This document shows, piece after piece, positions 36,121 to 45,113 of a stretch of 64,000 bases of DNA (within the stretch, counting starts at the first letter, position 1; every line of letters starts with the position of its first letter). Made by a program: the position numbers and the translations under genes. The notes under the pieces were generated by a model. That model ran no database searches. It was not told where the DNA came from and saw only the letters and a program-made list of their open reading frames with translations. Origin of the DNA: Bradyrhizobium diazoefficiens. GTDB lineage: Bacteria > Pseudomonadota > Alphaproteobacteria > Rhizobiales > Xanthobacteraceae. The DNA lies in assembly GCF_016616885.1 (NCBI RefSeq), contig NZ_CP067102.1, positions 6,166,501 to 6,230,500 on the forward strand. Reading direction: 5' to 3'.

Positions 36121-36924
36121 ATGGCATTTGCGAGGATCACGGCGGCAATTTTGGGCCTCTGCCTGGCGGGGCTGAATGCCGCTGGCGCTGAAACACGCAG
36201 GCTCGAGATCGTCGGGACCGGAGACGGCATCGATGTCCTGCGCGTCATCGCCGCGAGCTTCATGCAGCAGGAAGGATCGGCACGGGTCGAGGTCCCGCCG
36301 AGCATCGGTTCTGGCGGAGGCATCGCGGCCGTGGGGTCCGGCAAGGCGATCTTAGGGCGCGTCGCACGCCGCCTGACCGACGCCGAAGCGGCTTCCGGCA
36401 TGGTCTACAAGGCGATCGCCCGCCTGCCCTCGGCTTTCATCGTCCATCCCGGCTGTGGAGTGAGTGCCGTCACAAGCGATCAGCTCGTTGCGATCTATTC
36501 GGGCCGCCTTGCGAATTGGAAGGAGCTGGGTGGCGCCGATATGCGCATCCGCGTCGTGCGGCGCGAGGACCAGGACAGCACTCTCACCGTGCTACGGGCC
36601 AGCATGCCCGGCTGGCATGATCTCGAGATCACCGAGAAATCGAAGACGGCAACGACCACACAGGAAGCGATCGAGACGGTTCGCGATGTTCAAGGCGCGA
36701 TCGGCTTCGGTCCCTTCTCGCGGCCGTTGGAACAGGGGCTCACAGTGCTTCGCGTGGACGGCCACTACCCGACCGACGCGGACTATCCCTCGAGCGTGGT
36801 GCTGGCGCTGATCTATTTAAACACGTTGCAGGATCCGGACGCCTTGGCCTTTCTACGCTTCGCCGATACGCAGAAGGCGGCCGACGTCATCACCAGCCTC
36901 GGTAGTCTGCCCGTCAAGCCGTGA
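36121..36924 (+). CDS. PstS-like exported substrate-binding protein
   Basis: 267 residues from the ATG at 36121, preceded by GAAGGGG. The signal peptide is MAFARITAAILGLCLAGLNAAGA. The body is a type-II binding fold of the phosphate-binding PstS kind: SIGSGGGIAAVGSGKAILGR replaces the canonical SGSG phosphate loop, and LVAIYSGRLANWKELGG is a hallmark of PstS-like proteins. There are no pst permease genes, so it is an orphan sensor or scavenging protein. Divergent from a membrane GGDEF-EAL gene, which suggests signalling. The longer frame from 36022 lacks a signal at its N-terminus. Confidence 0.8.
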   Translation: MAFARITAAILGLCLAGLNAAGAETRRLEIVGTGDGIDVLRVIAASFMQQEGSARVEVPPSIGSGGGIAAVGSGKAILGRVARRLTDAEAASGMVYKAIARLPSAFIVHPGCGVSAVTSDQLVAIYSGRLANWKELGGADMRIRVVRREDQDSTLTVLRASMPGWHDLEITEKSKTATTTQEAIETVRDVQGAIGFGPFSRPLEQGLTVLRVDGHYPTDADYPSSVVLALIYLNTLQDPDALAFLRFADTQKAADVITSLGSLPVKP

Positions 36925-36971
36925 ACCGCCGGGGCTCGCTGGCCGCCGGCGCTGCTGAACTCGGCATCGGC

Positions 36972-37982
36972 TCACAGACCGGGGCGATGAGGCTGCTCCC
37001 GGCTTCGCCATAGACGGGCGATCTTGTCCATCAGCGATGAGGTTTGAGAGCTCGGCAGGAAAGGATCGGCGTAGCATTGCGCATTGGCCGAGCGCGCCTT
37101 GTTCTTCACGACATCGACGAGGCCAACAGGGCCGGCGACGTAGACCGTATCATCCAGCCCGAGCAGGGGCAGGTAGTGCGATGGGCGCCCGGGCCTGATC
37201 GGCGGGATAGATCCGACCTCCGTCGTCATCATGACGTCGCGGACACCGTCGTCGATCAGCCACTGCAACGAGGGAAGCATATAGAGGTTATCGGCATCGC
37301 GGCTGCCGGCGACGACCGCCATCTCGCGGTTGCGCTGGGTCGAGCGCGCCGAGCGGGCGAGCGCCCAGATCGGGGCCCAGCCTGCTCCGCCGGCGATCAG
37401 CACCAGCGGCCCCTGGCCCTGTCGTAGATAGGCTTGTCCGAAGGGACCTTGCACATGCGCCGCATGGCCGGGCCCGATGGCTTTGCCGATCTGCCCCGAC
37501 ACGGTGCCGTCAGGCAGGCGCCGGATGTGAAAGACGAGTTCGACTTGCTTGAAGGAACCATCGAGCCTGAAGGTCGGGCTGAACTCGCGCGCAGGATAGC
37601 CGGAAAACTTGACGCGCACATATTGGCCCGGCCGAAACTCGAGCGGCGCCGAAGTCGTCAGCACGACTTCGGCGATCTCCGGCGAGAGCTCGTTGATCTC
37701 GGTGACGGCGCCCACCCGCTTCATCGGCATCGGCAATTCTTCGAATTCGATCTCCGCGTCGCCTGCGACCGTGGCCTGGCAGGCGAGCACGGTGCGGCCA
37801 TGGCCCGAGCCGCCGTCATCGACCGAGCCCGAAACGACCGTCACCCGGCAGCTCTGACATTGTCCCGATCTGCAGTCGTGCGGAACGAGGATCGAGCCGC
37901 CGAGCGCCGCGTCGATCAGGCTTTCGCCGGCGCGGGCTTCGACGAGCTTGCCGTTGACGACGAGCCGACAATGCCTCTTCAT
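36972..37982 (-). CDS. 2Fe-2S ferredoxin / flavin reductase electron-transfer protein
   Basis: 336 residues from the ATG at 37982. An N-terminal plant-type 2Fe-2S domain has DCRSGQCQSCRV and a later LACQA cysteine (C-x4-5-C-x2-C...C). Then come a FAD-binding domain (RPGQYVRVKFSGYP, REFSPTFRLDG) and an NAD(P)-binding domain (LIAGGAGWAPIWALARS). It resembles the reductase components of Rieske-type or soluble methane monooxygenase-type oxygenases. No oxygenase subunit is next to it. Downstream of the cytochrome b561 fusion gene on the same strand with a 147-bp gap, so it may supply that system with electrons. Confidence 0.88.
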   Translation of the reverse strand: MKRHCRLVVNGKLVEARAGESLIDAALGGSILVPHDCRSGQCQSCRVTVVSGSVDDGGSGHGRTVLACQATVAGDAEIEFEELPMPMKRVGAVTEINELSPEIAEVVLTTSAPLEFRPGQYVRVKFSGYPAREFSPTFRLDGSFKQVELVFHIRRLPDGTVSGQIGKAIGPGHAAHVQGPFGQAYLRQGQGPLVLIAGGAGWAPIWALARSARSTQRNREMAVVAGSRDADNLYMLPSLQWLIDDGVRDVMMTTEVGSIPPIRPGRPSHYLPLLGLDDTVYVAGPVGLVDVVKNKARSANAQCYADPFLPSSQTSSLMDKIARLWRSREQPHRPGL

Positions 37983-38129
37983 CGCGAGGCCTCTAGGTGC
38001 TGCGAATTTCTGCGAGCAGGCCGGCGCTCGCCAAGCCAGAATGCGATGCTCGGATGAGGGCGAAGCCATGCTTCAGCGCAGCCGCGCCGTGGTGGCCTTC
38101 GGTCGAGCTCGTCGCCCCCCATGAGATGC

Positions 38130-39878
38130 CTATTCCTGCACCACGACACGCACCGGGCGATTATGGGTCGCATGCCGCGTCTGTGCATGGTCGAAGACAG
38201 CGACCCACATGTAGAGATCGTGGCCCGGCACGAGGGCTTTGTCATATCTGCCATCGCTTTTCATGTTGCGCGTCAGCTCGAGCGTCCAATGTCCGTTGCT
38301 CCATTTTGAAACCCCGGTGACATTGGCCCGCTCTCCTTCGGTGTCGCCGGCAATAATCACGCCGGGCAGGATCGTGCCAACGGGAATCCTCGCGTCGGCC
38401 TCTGGCGTGTAGGGTTCGCTCTCCCAGTCGAACATATACCAGCGGCCGTTCTCGTCGTCGGTGCTGTTGGGATCAAGATCGAATTTGCTGAGGGCCGCGA
38501 CCTGCGCCTTCCAGTCCTTGGGAAGCCGCGGAACCGTGACGGGCCCTTTGTCGTCCCTGCGGATGAACTTGAAGTTATACGAATAAAGAGCGCGACCAGG
38601 CTTGTTCCAATAGCCGCCCTGGTAGCGGGCATCGTAATTTTGCTCGTCCAAGGTCGGGGCGTAGGGCGGGCCGATATATTGGCTGTCGACGCGCCCGAGC
38701 ATGCCCCCGCGCGACACCTTCCACTGCCACATGTCTATGTAGCTGCCATCCGTCGTGTAGTGGAAGCCCCGGCCGTTGATCGGCATCGGTTTGCCGGGCA
38801 GCGGGTTGACGCCGAGATCCGTCGCGCCTGCGCCGCCGAGCGATGAATTATCCGAGAAAATGACCGCCAGCTTATCCTCGTAGAAGTCGACGGCGTCTTG
38901 CAGGCCCGCACGCTCGTCGAGGACGTGCCAGCCATCCTCTTTCTTGATGATCGGAATGCGGCGCAGGGAGCGCGTGGGATCCTCCCAGCGGAAGGCAAAA
39001 TAGACCTTCTGCCCGTCGTGCAGGGCGCGCACCTCCACGAGCGATTCGCCCGATCCGCCGAGATTGGCACCCTGCTGCGTGCGGATGACGACGGGGCGCG
39101 CGCGCGACCAGGCGGGATCGCCCATGGCGCCGTCCAGCTTGGGCGCGTCACTCACCCGTGCGACGACGAGCGTATCGCGCATCGCCCAGTCGAGCCCGGC
39201 GACGCCGCACGCGACTGCCACCCCGATTGCAGCGGCGACGAGAAGAGGCCACGGCCGCACGGCCTTCGTGATCGCGAGCGGCGTCGGCCGAAACACGCGG
39301 AAAATCTGCAGCCAGCCGCCATAGAGAAAATGCGCGGCGACATGCGCAAAGATATAGACGAGCGCGACGAAGGCGGCGGTCGAGTGGAGATAAGCCCACC
39401 ACCCGCCATAGCCGAGATACATCATGACGCCCGTCCCCGTGAGGAAGATCACGAGCGCATAGACGAACCAGTGCAGGATGATGTTGACGGCTCCCCACTT
39501 GAGGCGAGCCGGCGCGCGCATCGCGAGGATCCGCGTCTTCTTGGGGCTGTTGCGCTCGACGAGGCCACTGCGCGCGAGGTAGGCGACGTAGGCCGACCCG
39601 CAGAAAAAGACGGCGAGCCCCGCGAGGAAATGCCAGGAAAAGATCTCGCCTTGCGGCAGGACCGGAGTGAGCCATTTCGAGAAGGGGGCGCTTAGCGCGT
39701 CCGCTGCGATGCGTATGCCGGTAACGAGGCTTACGACGAACGCGAGCGCGGTCGCCCAATGGAGCGTTATCGTCCCGACATCCGTGCGTGGCGGGCTTTC
39801 TCGAGTCTTTGTTTGAGCGAGGCTTTTCTCGGTCAAGGCGTCGGCGTTCGTTCGAGCGGTGACATCGTTCATTTGCAT
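38130..39878 (-). CDS. Cytochrome b561-like membrane domain fused to ethylbenzene-dehydrogenase-type haem domain
   Basis: 582-residue fusion. Residues about 35-215 contain four or five helices with paired His (for example ITLHWATALAF, FSWHFLAGLA, VNIILHWFVYALV, FAHVAAHFLYGGW), as in cytochrome b561 of hydrogenase/formate dehydrogenase type. After a helix at 215-235, residues about 245-580 resemble the ethylbenzene dehydrogenase-related haem-binding domain (PF09459 type): DGAMGDPAWSRARPV, VYFAFRWEDPTRS, and a late HTRNRPV-like tail. The C-terminal part would face the periplasm. It likely moves electrons between quinone and a periplasmic partner. The partner is unknown. Confidence 0.82.
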   Translation of the reverse strand: MQMNDVTARTNADALTEKSLAQTKTRESPPRTDVGTITLHWATALAFVVSLVTGIRIAADALSAPFSKWLTPVLPQGEIFSWHFLAGLAVFFCGSAYVAYLARSGLVERNSPKKTRILAMRAPARLKWGAVNIILHWFVYALVIFLTGTGVMMYLGYGGWWAYLHSTAAFVALVYIFAHVAAHFLYGGWLQIFRVFRPTPLAITKAVRPWPLLVAAAIGVAVACGVAGLDWAMRDTLVVARVSDAPKLDGAMGDPAWSRARPVVIRTQQGANLGGSGESLVEVRALHDGQKVYFAFRWEDPTRSLRRIPIIKKEDGWHVLDERAGLQDAVDFYEDKLAVIFSDNSSLGGAGATDLGVNPLPGKPMPINGRGFHYTTDGSYIDMWQWKVSRGGMLGRVDSQYIGPPYAPTLDEQNYDARYQGGYWNKPGRALYSYNFKFIRRDDKGPVTVPRLPKDWKAQVAALSKFDLDPNSTDDENGRWYMFDWESEPYTPEADARIPVGTILPGVIIAGDTEGERANVTGVSKWSNGHWTLELTRNMKSDGRYDKALVPGHDLYMWVAVFDHAQTRHATHNRPVRVVVQE

Positions 39879-40537
39879 AAAGCTTACCCATGGTAAACCA
39901 ACAGAGCTACAGCGTCCGCTTTTCGCTTCTCCCGGAAAGGCGGACAGCTGCGATTAAGCTACCTCCGCGATATCATAACCAAGTTATCAAGTCTGGCGAG
40001 ATTGCTCGTTCGCGACAACTCGTCCCGGTCGGCCGTCTGGCCTTGCCCCCAAGTTTTATCCAGTCATGAGTGTCCCGGCTGCTGGATTTGCCCGATTGGG
40101 CGGTGGCAGCGGCGGAAGCTGGCGCGGAGCCCTCGGCATAGCGCAGCGCGAGCATCACGAGGTTTCTGTGGGAATGGTGGCCAGTTTTGCCCCCCTTGCC
40201 GATAAATGGGGCGCATAGTCTTCCCTGGCAGGAGCTCAAGCGGAGCGTTGTTTCTGCGACAGGCCTGAAAAGGCATCGTCATTCGTGCAAAAGCCGCCAT
40301 CGGACCTACGGCAGAACCGCACAGGGCGGCGTACCGGAAGCTCGCTTCAGTCGCCGAGCGGTCCATTCGAATTCCAGTCCGCCTCCTTCAGCAGCTCGTA
40401 CTTGATCCGCCGCATCCGGGCCAGATCGATGGTGGCGAGAAGGGCAATCATCGTTCAATATCTGAATTGGCAATCGGCAAGCATGACAGTCGAGCTTTCA
40501 ACGGTATCCGCCAGAAACCGGGCGTTACCACTGACCG
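39879..40537. other. 659-bp stretch without a convincing gene
   Basis: Overlapping open frames of 60-100 codons exist on both strands but show no signal, domain or shared codon bias. Base composition drops in places. It may be an eroded gene. I see no inverted repeats or transposase motifs. Confidence 0.4.
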
Positions 40538-40786
40538 TTAGTGTTGGCCAGGTTGAGCCGACGGAGCGGGCCAATCCGTCCTAATGTTGTTTGGGTTCAG
40601 GCGATCGAACAAGTCCTGTCTGAGGATGAAGCCGCTCTTGCCGCCTATGAAGACGGGCCGGTTCACTTGAGCATTCTCGTGAACCAGAACAGCTCCCACT
40701 TGCGTGCTCTTGGTTTTGGCTAGAGCTGTTGTTGAGAGCACCACCTCTAGAGCGCACAGCACGGCAAGGAGTTGCATGATTTTCAT
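40538..40786 (-). CDS. Small secreted hypothetical protein
   Basis: 82 residues from the ATG at 40786, preceded by TTGGGAG at nine bases. The signal peptide is MKIMQLLAVLCALEVVLSTTALA. The mature part is about 58 residues with no Cys (KTKSTQVGAVLVHENAQ...). I do not recognise a family. It carries a GCATAG box 56 bp upstream in the sense orientation, so it looks like a member of the local regulon. Confidence 0.6.
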   Translation of the reverse strand: MKIMQLLAVLCALEVVLSTTALAKTKSTQVGAVLVHENAQVNRPVFIGGKSGFILRQDLFDRLNPNNIRTDWPAPSAQPGQH

Positions 40787-40842
40787 CGGCCGGCTCCCAA
40801 AACTCGGGCTTCCAAACCCTAGGGGACGGCCGATCAAGTTGA

Positions 40843-40856
40843 CTATGCAGAAATGA
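40843..40856 (-). promoter_or_regulatory. GCATAG box upstream of small secreted protein
   Basis: Sense-strand (minus) sequence TCATTTCTGCATAG, 56 bp before the ATG at 40786. It matches the seven-member consensus CCGATTTTGCATAG at 10 of 14 positions, with GCATAG intact. It sits inside a short TGATCA...TTGATC-flanked stretch. Confidence 0.55.
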
Positions 40857-40976
40857 TCACCTGAAAAAAGAACGAACAATATCAGGCTCGCCTTACTCAC
40901 ATGCGTCGTTTGCTGAAACTCCGCCAGCCCAATTCCCGCGTTAGGGGGAGCTGGTCGGCTCGAGCAGGCTCTCGCT

Positions 40977-42818
40977 TTAAGCAGCGATTGCCTTCGCCAA
41001 TGGAAGCGTGAAGTAGAATGCGGCGCCGCGCAGGCGATTCTCGGCCCAAATGCTTCCGCCGTAGGTCTGGATGATGGTTCGCGCGATCGGCAGTCCCAAT
41101 CCCGTCCCCTGCGGCTTGGTGGTAAAAAACGCCTCGAAGATGGTCGCCAAATTGTCCTCGGGGATACCTCGTCCTGAATCCGTTACGGCCAATTTGACGA
41201 TCCGCGACTCGGCATCCCGGGACGTTCGGATCCACAATTTGCCTGGTTTTGGATCGCAGCCTTCCATGGCATCCAGGGCGTTCATCGCGAGGTTCAGTAT
41301 CACCTGCTGCATATGGATTGGATCAGCTCGTACCGGCAACCTGTCAGCCGCACAGTCGGTGGTCAGGATGATTTCCCGCCGCACAGCCTCGGGCGCGACG
41401 ATTCCAGCGACCTCACGAACCGCGTCGTTGAGGTCGAATGCCTGCAGATCAGAAGCCTTTTTGTTGTCCAGCAGGTTTTTCAAGCCGAAGATGATCTCGC
41501 TGGCGCGCTGATCGTCCCGAACAATGTCGGCAAGGATTTCGCCGATTTGCCTGAGATCGGGCGGGTCGGCCTTCAGCAATGTTTGCGCGGCCTCGGTATT
41601 GCTAAGGATGGCTCCCAGCGGCTGATTAAGCTCGTGGGCGATCGATGACGACAGCGCACCAGCGGTGGCAACCCGGTTCAGCCGAACGACCTCCCGGCGG
41701 CGACTGCCCGCCTCCACCTCCGCTAGATGCCGGCGGCGGCGCTCGAAAACGAGCCACGAGATGATCGCCGCTTGCAGCAGCAGGAGCGACAACCCGGCGA
41801 TCATCTGGGGCCGGTATTGCTCCCATATGCCGGGAACGCGAAAGAAAACCTCGTTTCCGGCAGGCAGGTTGTTTTCACTGATGTCCCACCGCTGAAGCTC
41901 TCTCCAGTCGTATCGCGGCGTTGCCGGTCCGACCACCACCTTGCCGATCGCGGCGGGCGATTCGCCGTTCAAGATACGAATAGCCGCGCTAACGGCCTGC
42001 CGGCTGACGTCCGTGATAAGGGTGATCGGTCCGCCGACGATTGCTTGACCGAAAAACATGTCGATATGACTGAACACCGGCGCGTTTGCTGCCGCGTGAA
42101 GACGAGCCATCGCCCTGCCCTCCTCATGAGGCACTCCCGCAGCGTCCACCGAAAGAATCCCGAAGAAGATGGCGCTGTGCGGAGGAAGAGCGGCCGCACG
42201 TTTGAGCATCTCCTCGAACGACAGTTCGTTGAACCAAATGAAGGCAACGCGGTCCTCGAACGGTGCAATTTCGGTCTTGACCTCGCTTGCCCAATATTTT
42301 TCGAGTGGCGAGTTACCACGCACGATCACAATGTTCTTGGTGTCCGGAAGTACCTGCAATATGTGCCTCATGGCACCGGGGATATCGATAGAGGCCGCGA
42401 CCACTGCTTCCCTGGATGTCAGCGCACTTTCCGGAAATCGCCGCTCCTCGAACGCGGTATGCGGCACCGGAACGTCGGAGAAAAGCTGCTGCCGGTACTT
42501 TTGCGAGAAGCTTACGGCCGGCCCCCCGATGGTGATGACGAGATCGATTGGGCGATTGACAAAGAGACCGCGCAAATAGTCGACGAAAGGGCCTTCCTCG
42601 CCTTCCGGAAAACGGGCCGTCGCAAGCGATGCGTCGAAAATATCGAGATGATCTCGCGATTGCAGATTCAGTTCGGAACGAAGCTGCTTCCCGTATTCAT
42701 TGAACGGCGCGAAATCGCGGCCAAATGAATGAAGGAGAAGCACGCGCTTCGGCTCGGCGAACGCCGAGTCGATCGCCGCAAAAAGAAGCAACGCTGCACT
42801 AAAGAGTATCCGGATCAT
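40977..42818 (-). CDS. Sensor histidine kinase with periplasmic binding-protein-like sensor
   Basis: 613-residue membrane kinase. Signal/anchor 1-21, then about 310 residues resembling an ABC-type substrate-binding (family 1/2, 'XylF/TrpX-like') domain: KRVLLLHSFGRDFAPF, IDLVITIGGPAVSF, HIDMFFGQAIVGG. One transmembrane helix lies at about 337-358. The cytoplasmic part has the phospho-acceptor His395 in SSSIAHELNQPLGAIL, N box NLAMNALDAM, G1 DSGRGIPED and G2 GTGLGLPIART. All motifs are intact. The nearest regulator is a receiver-only protein 200 bp upstream on the same strand. A bound small molecule is the likely signal. Confidence 0.92.
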   Translation of the reverse strand: MIRILFSAALLLFAAIDSAFAEPKRVLLLHSFGRDFAPFNEYGKQLRSELNLQSRDHLDIFDASLATARFPEGEEGPFVDYLRGLFVNRPIDLVITIGGPAVSFSQKYRQQLFSDVPVPHTAFEERRFPESALTSREAVVAASIDIPGAMRHILQVLPDTKNIVIVRGNSPLEKYWASEVKTEIAPFEDRVAFIWFNELSFEEMLKRAAALPPHSAIFFGILSVDAAGVPHEEGRAMARLHAAANAPVFSHIDMFFGQAIVGGPITLITDVSRQAVSAAIRILNGESPAAIGKVVVGPATPRYDWRELQRWDISENNLPAGNEVFFRVPGIWEQYRPQMIAGLSLLLLQAAIISWLVFERRRRHLAEVEAGSRRREVVRLNRVATAGALSSSIAHELNQPLGAILSNTEAAQTLLKADPPDLRQIGEILADIVRDDQRASEIIFGLKNLLDNKKASDLQAFDLNDAVREVAGIVAPEAVRREIILTTDCAADRLPVRADPIHMQQVILNLAMNALDAMEGCDPKPGKLWIRTSRDAESRIVKLAVTDSGRGIPEDNLATIFEAFFTTKPQGTGLGLPIARTIIQTYGGSIWAENRLRGAAFYFTLPLAKAIAA

Positions 42819-43019
42819 AACGGCTTGGCGAAATCAAAGTCGGGATAAAAAGTCATCCAAGGGTGGATGCTATCCCAATTGCGACCCCTGCGGGAGGGAT
42901 AAATCGAGACAAATTAAACCCGCTTTGGCAAATGTGAACGCCTGGTTTCGAACCAAATCACCAGCAGGACACAAAGGCTGTCGCTTCCTTGTGGGCGCCC
43001 AAGCCGAGAGCCCGTGGCT

Positions 43020-43385
43020 TCACACCACGGCATCGATTGCATCAATGAGCAACTTTGCTAAAAATGGCTTCTTCAGAAAGGCCACACAGCCGAGATCAAG
43101 CGCTTCCTGGCGAACCGCCTCATTGTCGATCCCGGTCATAAAGATGACAGGCATACTGCTGCCCGATGAAGCCAGCCTCCGCTTCAAATCGATACCGGAA
43201 ATCCCCGCAAGGCGAATGTCCACGAGGAGACACGCGGCTTTGCAGTTGGCGGCATCTTCCATAAACGACTCCGCCGACCTGAATGCCAGGACGTTGAATC
43301 CACGGGCCGACAACAGGCGGTTGAGACCTTGTAGCATGCTGGGATCGTCTTCGACGATCGCTATCGTGCGCATGCGATCTGCCAA
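43020..43385 (-). CDS. Receiver-only response regulator
   Basis: 121 residues, receiver domain only (FixJ/NarL-like receiver type). Acidic residues EDD at 12-14, phosphoacceptor Asp56 in LLVDIRLAG, Thr in IFMTGID, and Lys in FLKKPFLAK. No DNA-binding output domain. It precedes the histidine kinase on the same strand, so it is the likely first receiver of that kinase and may pass the phosphate to, or compete with, the LuxR-type regulator at 54.4 kb. Confidence 0.88.
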   Translation of the reverse strand: MADRMRTIAIVEDDPSMLQGLNRLLSARGFNVLAFRSAESFMEDAANCKAACLLVDIRLAGISGIDLKRRLASSGSSMPVIFMTGIDNEAVRQEALDLGCVAFLKKPFLAKLLIDAIDAVV

Positions 43386-43447
43386 TCTGGCTTCAGCCGA
43401 ACGACGTTCGGAAGTTTTTCCCTGGAATGCCTAATGCGAAAGAACAA

Positions 43448-43469
43448 GGCCGGCGCCGAAGCGCCGGCC
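43448..43469 (-). terminator. Terminator hairpin after the first DUF1254 gene
   Basis: GGCCGGCGC and GCGCCGGCC form a perfect 9-bp stem with a four-base loop (TTCG on the minus strand), starting 12 bp after the stop at 43482. On the minus strand it is followed by TTGTTCTTTC, so it suits termination of the DUF1254 transcript. Confidence 0.7.
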
Positions 43470-43481
43470 GTGCAGCAAAAT

Positions 43482-44915
43482 TCAGGAGACTTTCTTTACC
43501 GGCGGGATCTTCCAGGTCGCGTCAATGATCGACGGCGGTTTCTCCCTCGGCCAATACATCCGCAGCATCAGCACGAATTTGCCTGCCGGAGCCGGCAGCC
43601 AGTTCGATTCCTTGTCCTTGCCGGGCGATTCGTTCTGAATGTAGAGGTCGACCGACCCGTCCGGGTTCGCCTTGAGGTTCTGTCTGGCGCTGATGGAATA
43701 GCGGTTGATCGGATTTTCGACGAAAAAATATTCGGCGTTGTACATCGTGAGGGACCAGAAGCCCTCGGCTGGAGGCAATTCCCCCTTGGCAAACTGCATG
43801 ACGTATTTGTTCTTGCCCTCGTAGTCCCGTCCGTCCGCGTCCTTTTGCGACGTCGGATAAACCGCATCTTCTATCCGATTGGCGCCGAGCCCGATCGCAG
43901 TAACGAGCGCGCGATTGAGATAGTCAGTCCCGTAGATCCCTGTCACGGTATCGTACGCGAAGCCATTGATGTTTTTTATGGGCTTGCCGACCTTGAACTG
44001 CAGCATGATGCGGTCGAAACTGACCTGCGGAACACGCTTCTCAAATGCCGGATCGAACCTACTCGCGTCGAAGTCCTGGCCCGCAACAAGTCCGATCCTT
44101 GCAAATTTGGCCAGTTCAGGCGCGTCCGCGGCCGCCGGGGGGTTGTCCTTCATGAGCTTCGCCAGCAGGGTGAAGTATTCCGTCGCGCTCATTCGATTGA
44201 CCTGTTCGCGCACGGCGGTCTTCATGTCGATGGACGGATCGACAGTGCCCGAGGGAGGCGTGTACGACTTGCCATACGAGCTGAGCGGCGCCAGCTTGCA
44301 TTCATCCTGCAGCGCGTGCACGACGGCGTAATCCTCCGGCGTACCGGTGCAGTAGATGCGGCCCAGAATCCATACGATGCTGGTTGGCGCCTTGTATTCC
44401 TTGACGCCTGCAGGAAGCGTCCCCTGCCAGCCCGGCCCGGTGATCGCGTAGGTCTGCGCCGCCGTCCCGGTGGTGCGTTTGCCGGGCACCTGGAATATTG
44501 TGGTCCATCCATCGAGCATCGGGAACAGAAAATAGCGATCCTTCATGTCGGGGATGCTGAGCACCCAAGGCTCCTTGCCGACGTCGATGAACGCCGACGT
44601 ATAGAGCGTGTCCGCATTTGGAGCCGTAACGTCCCTGAATGCAGCACTGGGATACTCGCGCAGCTTGATGATCTGACCCATCGGCCCGTGCGTGCCCTCG
44701 ACCTTGGCGGCGTTGGTGATGACGCGACGCGTCATCTCCATGGTGACCAGCGGATAACCGAAGACGTAGGCGTCGCTGGCGAGCCAGAATTCTTCCGTTC
44801 CTTCGATCGCCTTGACGACCGGTCCGTCCCAATCGGCGCGAAGCGGGCTGCAAAGTGACGAGGAAGCCAGCAGGCTCAGGCCGCCGACAGTCAGGTTACG
44901 TCGCGTGATGTTCAT
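43482..44915 (-). CDS. Exported DUF1254/DUF1214 protein (paralogue 1)
   Basis: 477 residues with a Tat-like leader (MNITRRNLTVGG, then a hydrophobic run ending SPLRADW). N-terminal DUF1254 domain about 35-170 (FWLASDAYVFGYPLVTMEMT, NADTLYTSAFIDVG) and C-terminal DUF1214 domain about 350-460 (GFWSLTMYNAEYFFVENPINRYSI, GSVDLYIQNESPG, NWLPAPAGKFVLMLRMY). The domain pair is common in exported proteins of rhizobia and mycobacteria; its biochemical role is not established. It is followed by a terminator and preceded 116 bp upstream by a GCATAG box. Confidence 0.88.
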   Translation of the reverse strand: MNITRRNLTVGGLSLLASSSLCSPLRADWDGPVVKAIEGTEEFWLASDAYVFGYPLVTMEMTRRVITNAAKVEGTHGPMGQIIKLREYPSAAFRDVTAPNADTLYTSAFIDVGKEPWVLSIPDMKDRYFLFPMLDGWTTIFQVPGKRTTGTAAQTYAITGPGWQGTLPAGVKEYKAPTSIVWILGRIYCTGTPEDYAVVHALQDECKLAPLSSYGKSYTPPSGTVDPSIDMKTAVREQVNRMSATEYFTLLAKLMKDNPPAAADAPELAKFARIGLVAGQDFDASRFDPAFEKRVPQVSFDRIMLQFKVGKPIKNINGFAYDTVTGIYGTDYLNRALVTAIGLGANRIEDAVYPTSQKDADGRDYEGKNKYVMQFAKGELPPAEGFWSLTMYNAEYFFVENPINRYSISARQNLKANPDGSVDLYIQNESPGKDKESNWLPAPAGKFVLMLRMYWPREKPPSIIDATWKIPPVKKVS

Positions 44916-45031
44916 GGCAAACTCCTCGATCCAATGGTCGTAAAAGATTTTGAACTGGACTCGCTACATCTGTCGGCACCAAAGAAGCCCCGGCCGCGCA
45001 AACCATACTCCTGCGCAGCGGCTCCACAGCG

Positions 45032-45045
45032 CTATGCAAAATTCA
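45032..45045 (-). promoter_or_regulatory. GCATAG box upstream of DUF1254 paralogue 1
   Basis: Sense-strand (minus) TGAATTTTGCATAG, 116 bp before the ATG at 44915. A TATGGT hexamer lies about 21 bases further downstream and could be the -10 element. Confidence 0.6.
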
Positions 45046-45113
45046 ACATGAGACTGATATTTCCTGATGTCTGATCCGGGAAAGCTCAGCCGCCATCGAC
45101 CACTACGCAGTCG

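Noticed and set aside
40207..40222. Further GCATAG occurrence in the 40-kb gap
   Set aside because: The preceding bases (AATGGGGC) do not match the box, and no gene follows in the right orientation.
43434..44858. 474-codon plus-strand frame opposite DUF1254 paralogue 1
   Set aside because: Shadow; the minus strand has a leader and both domains.
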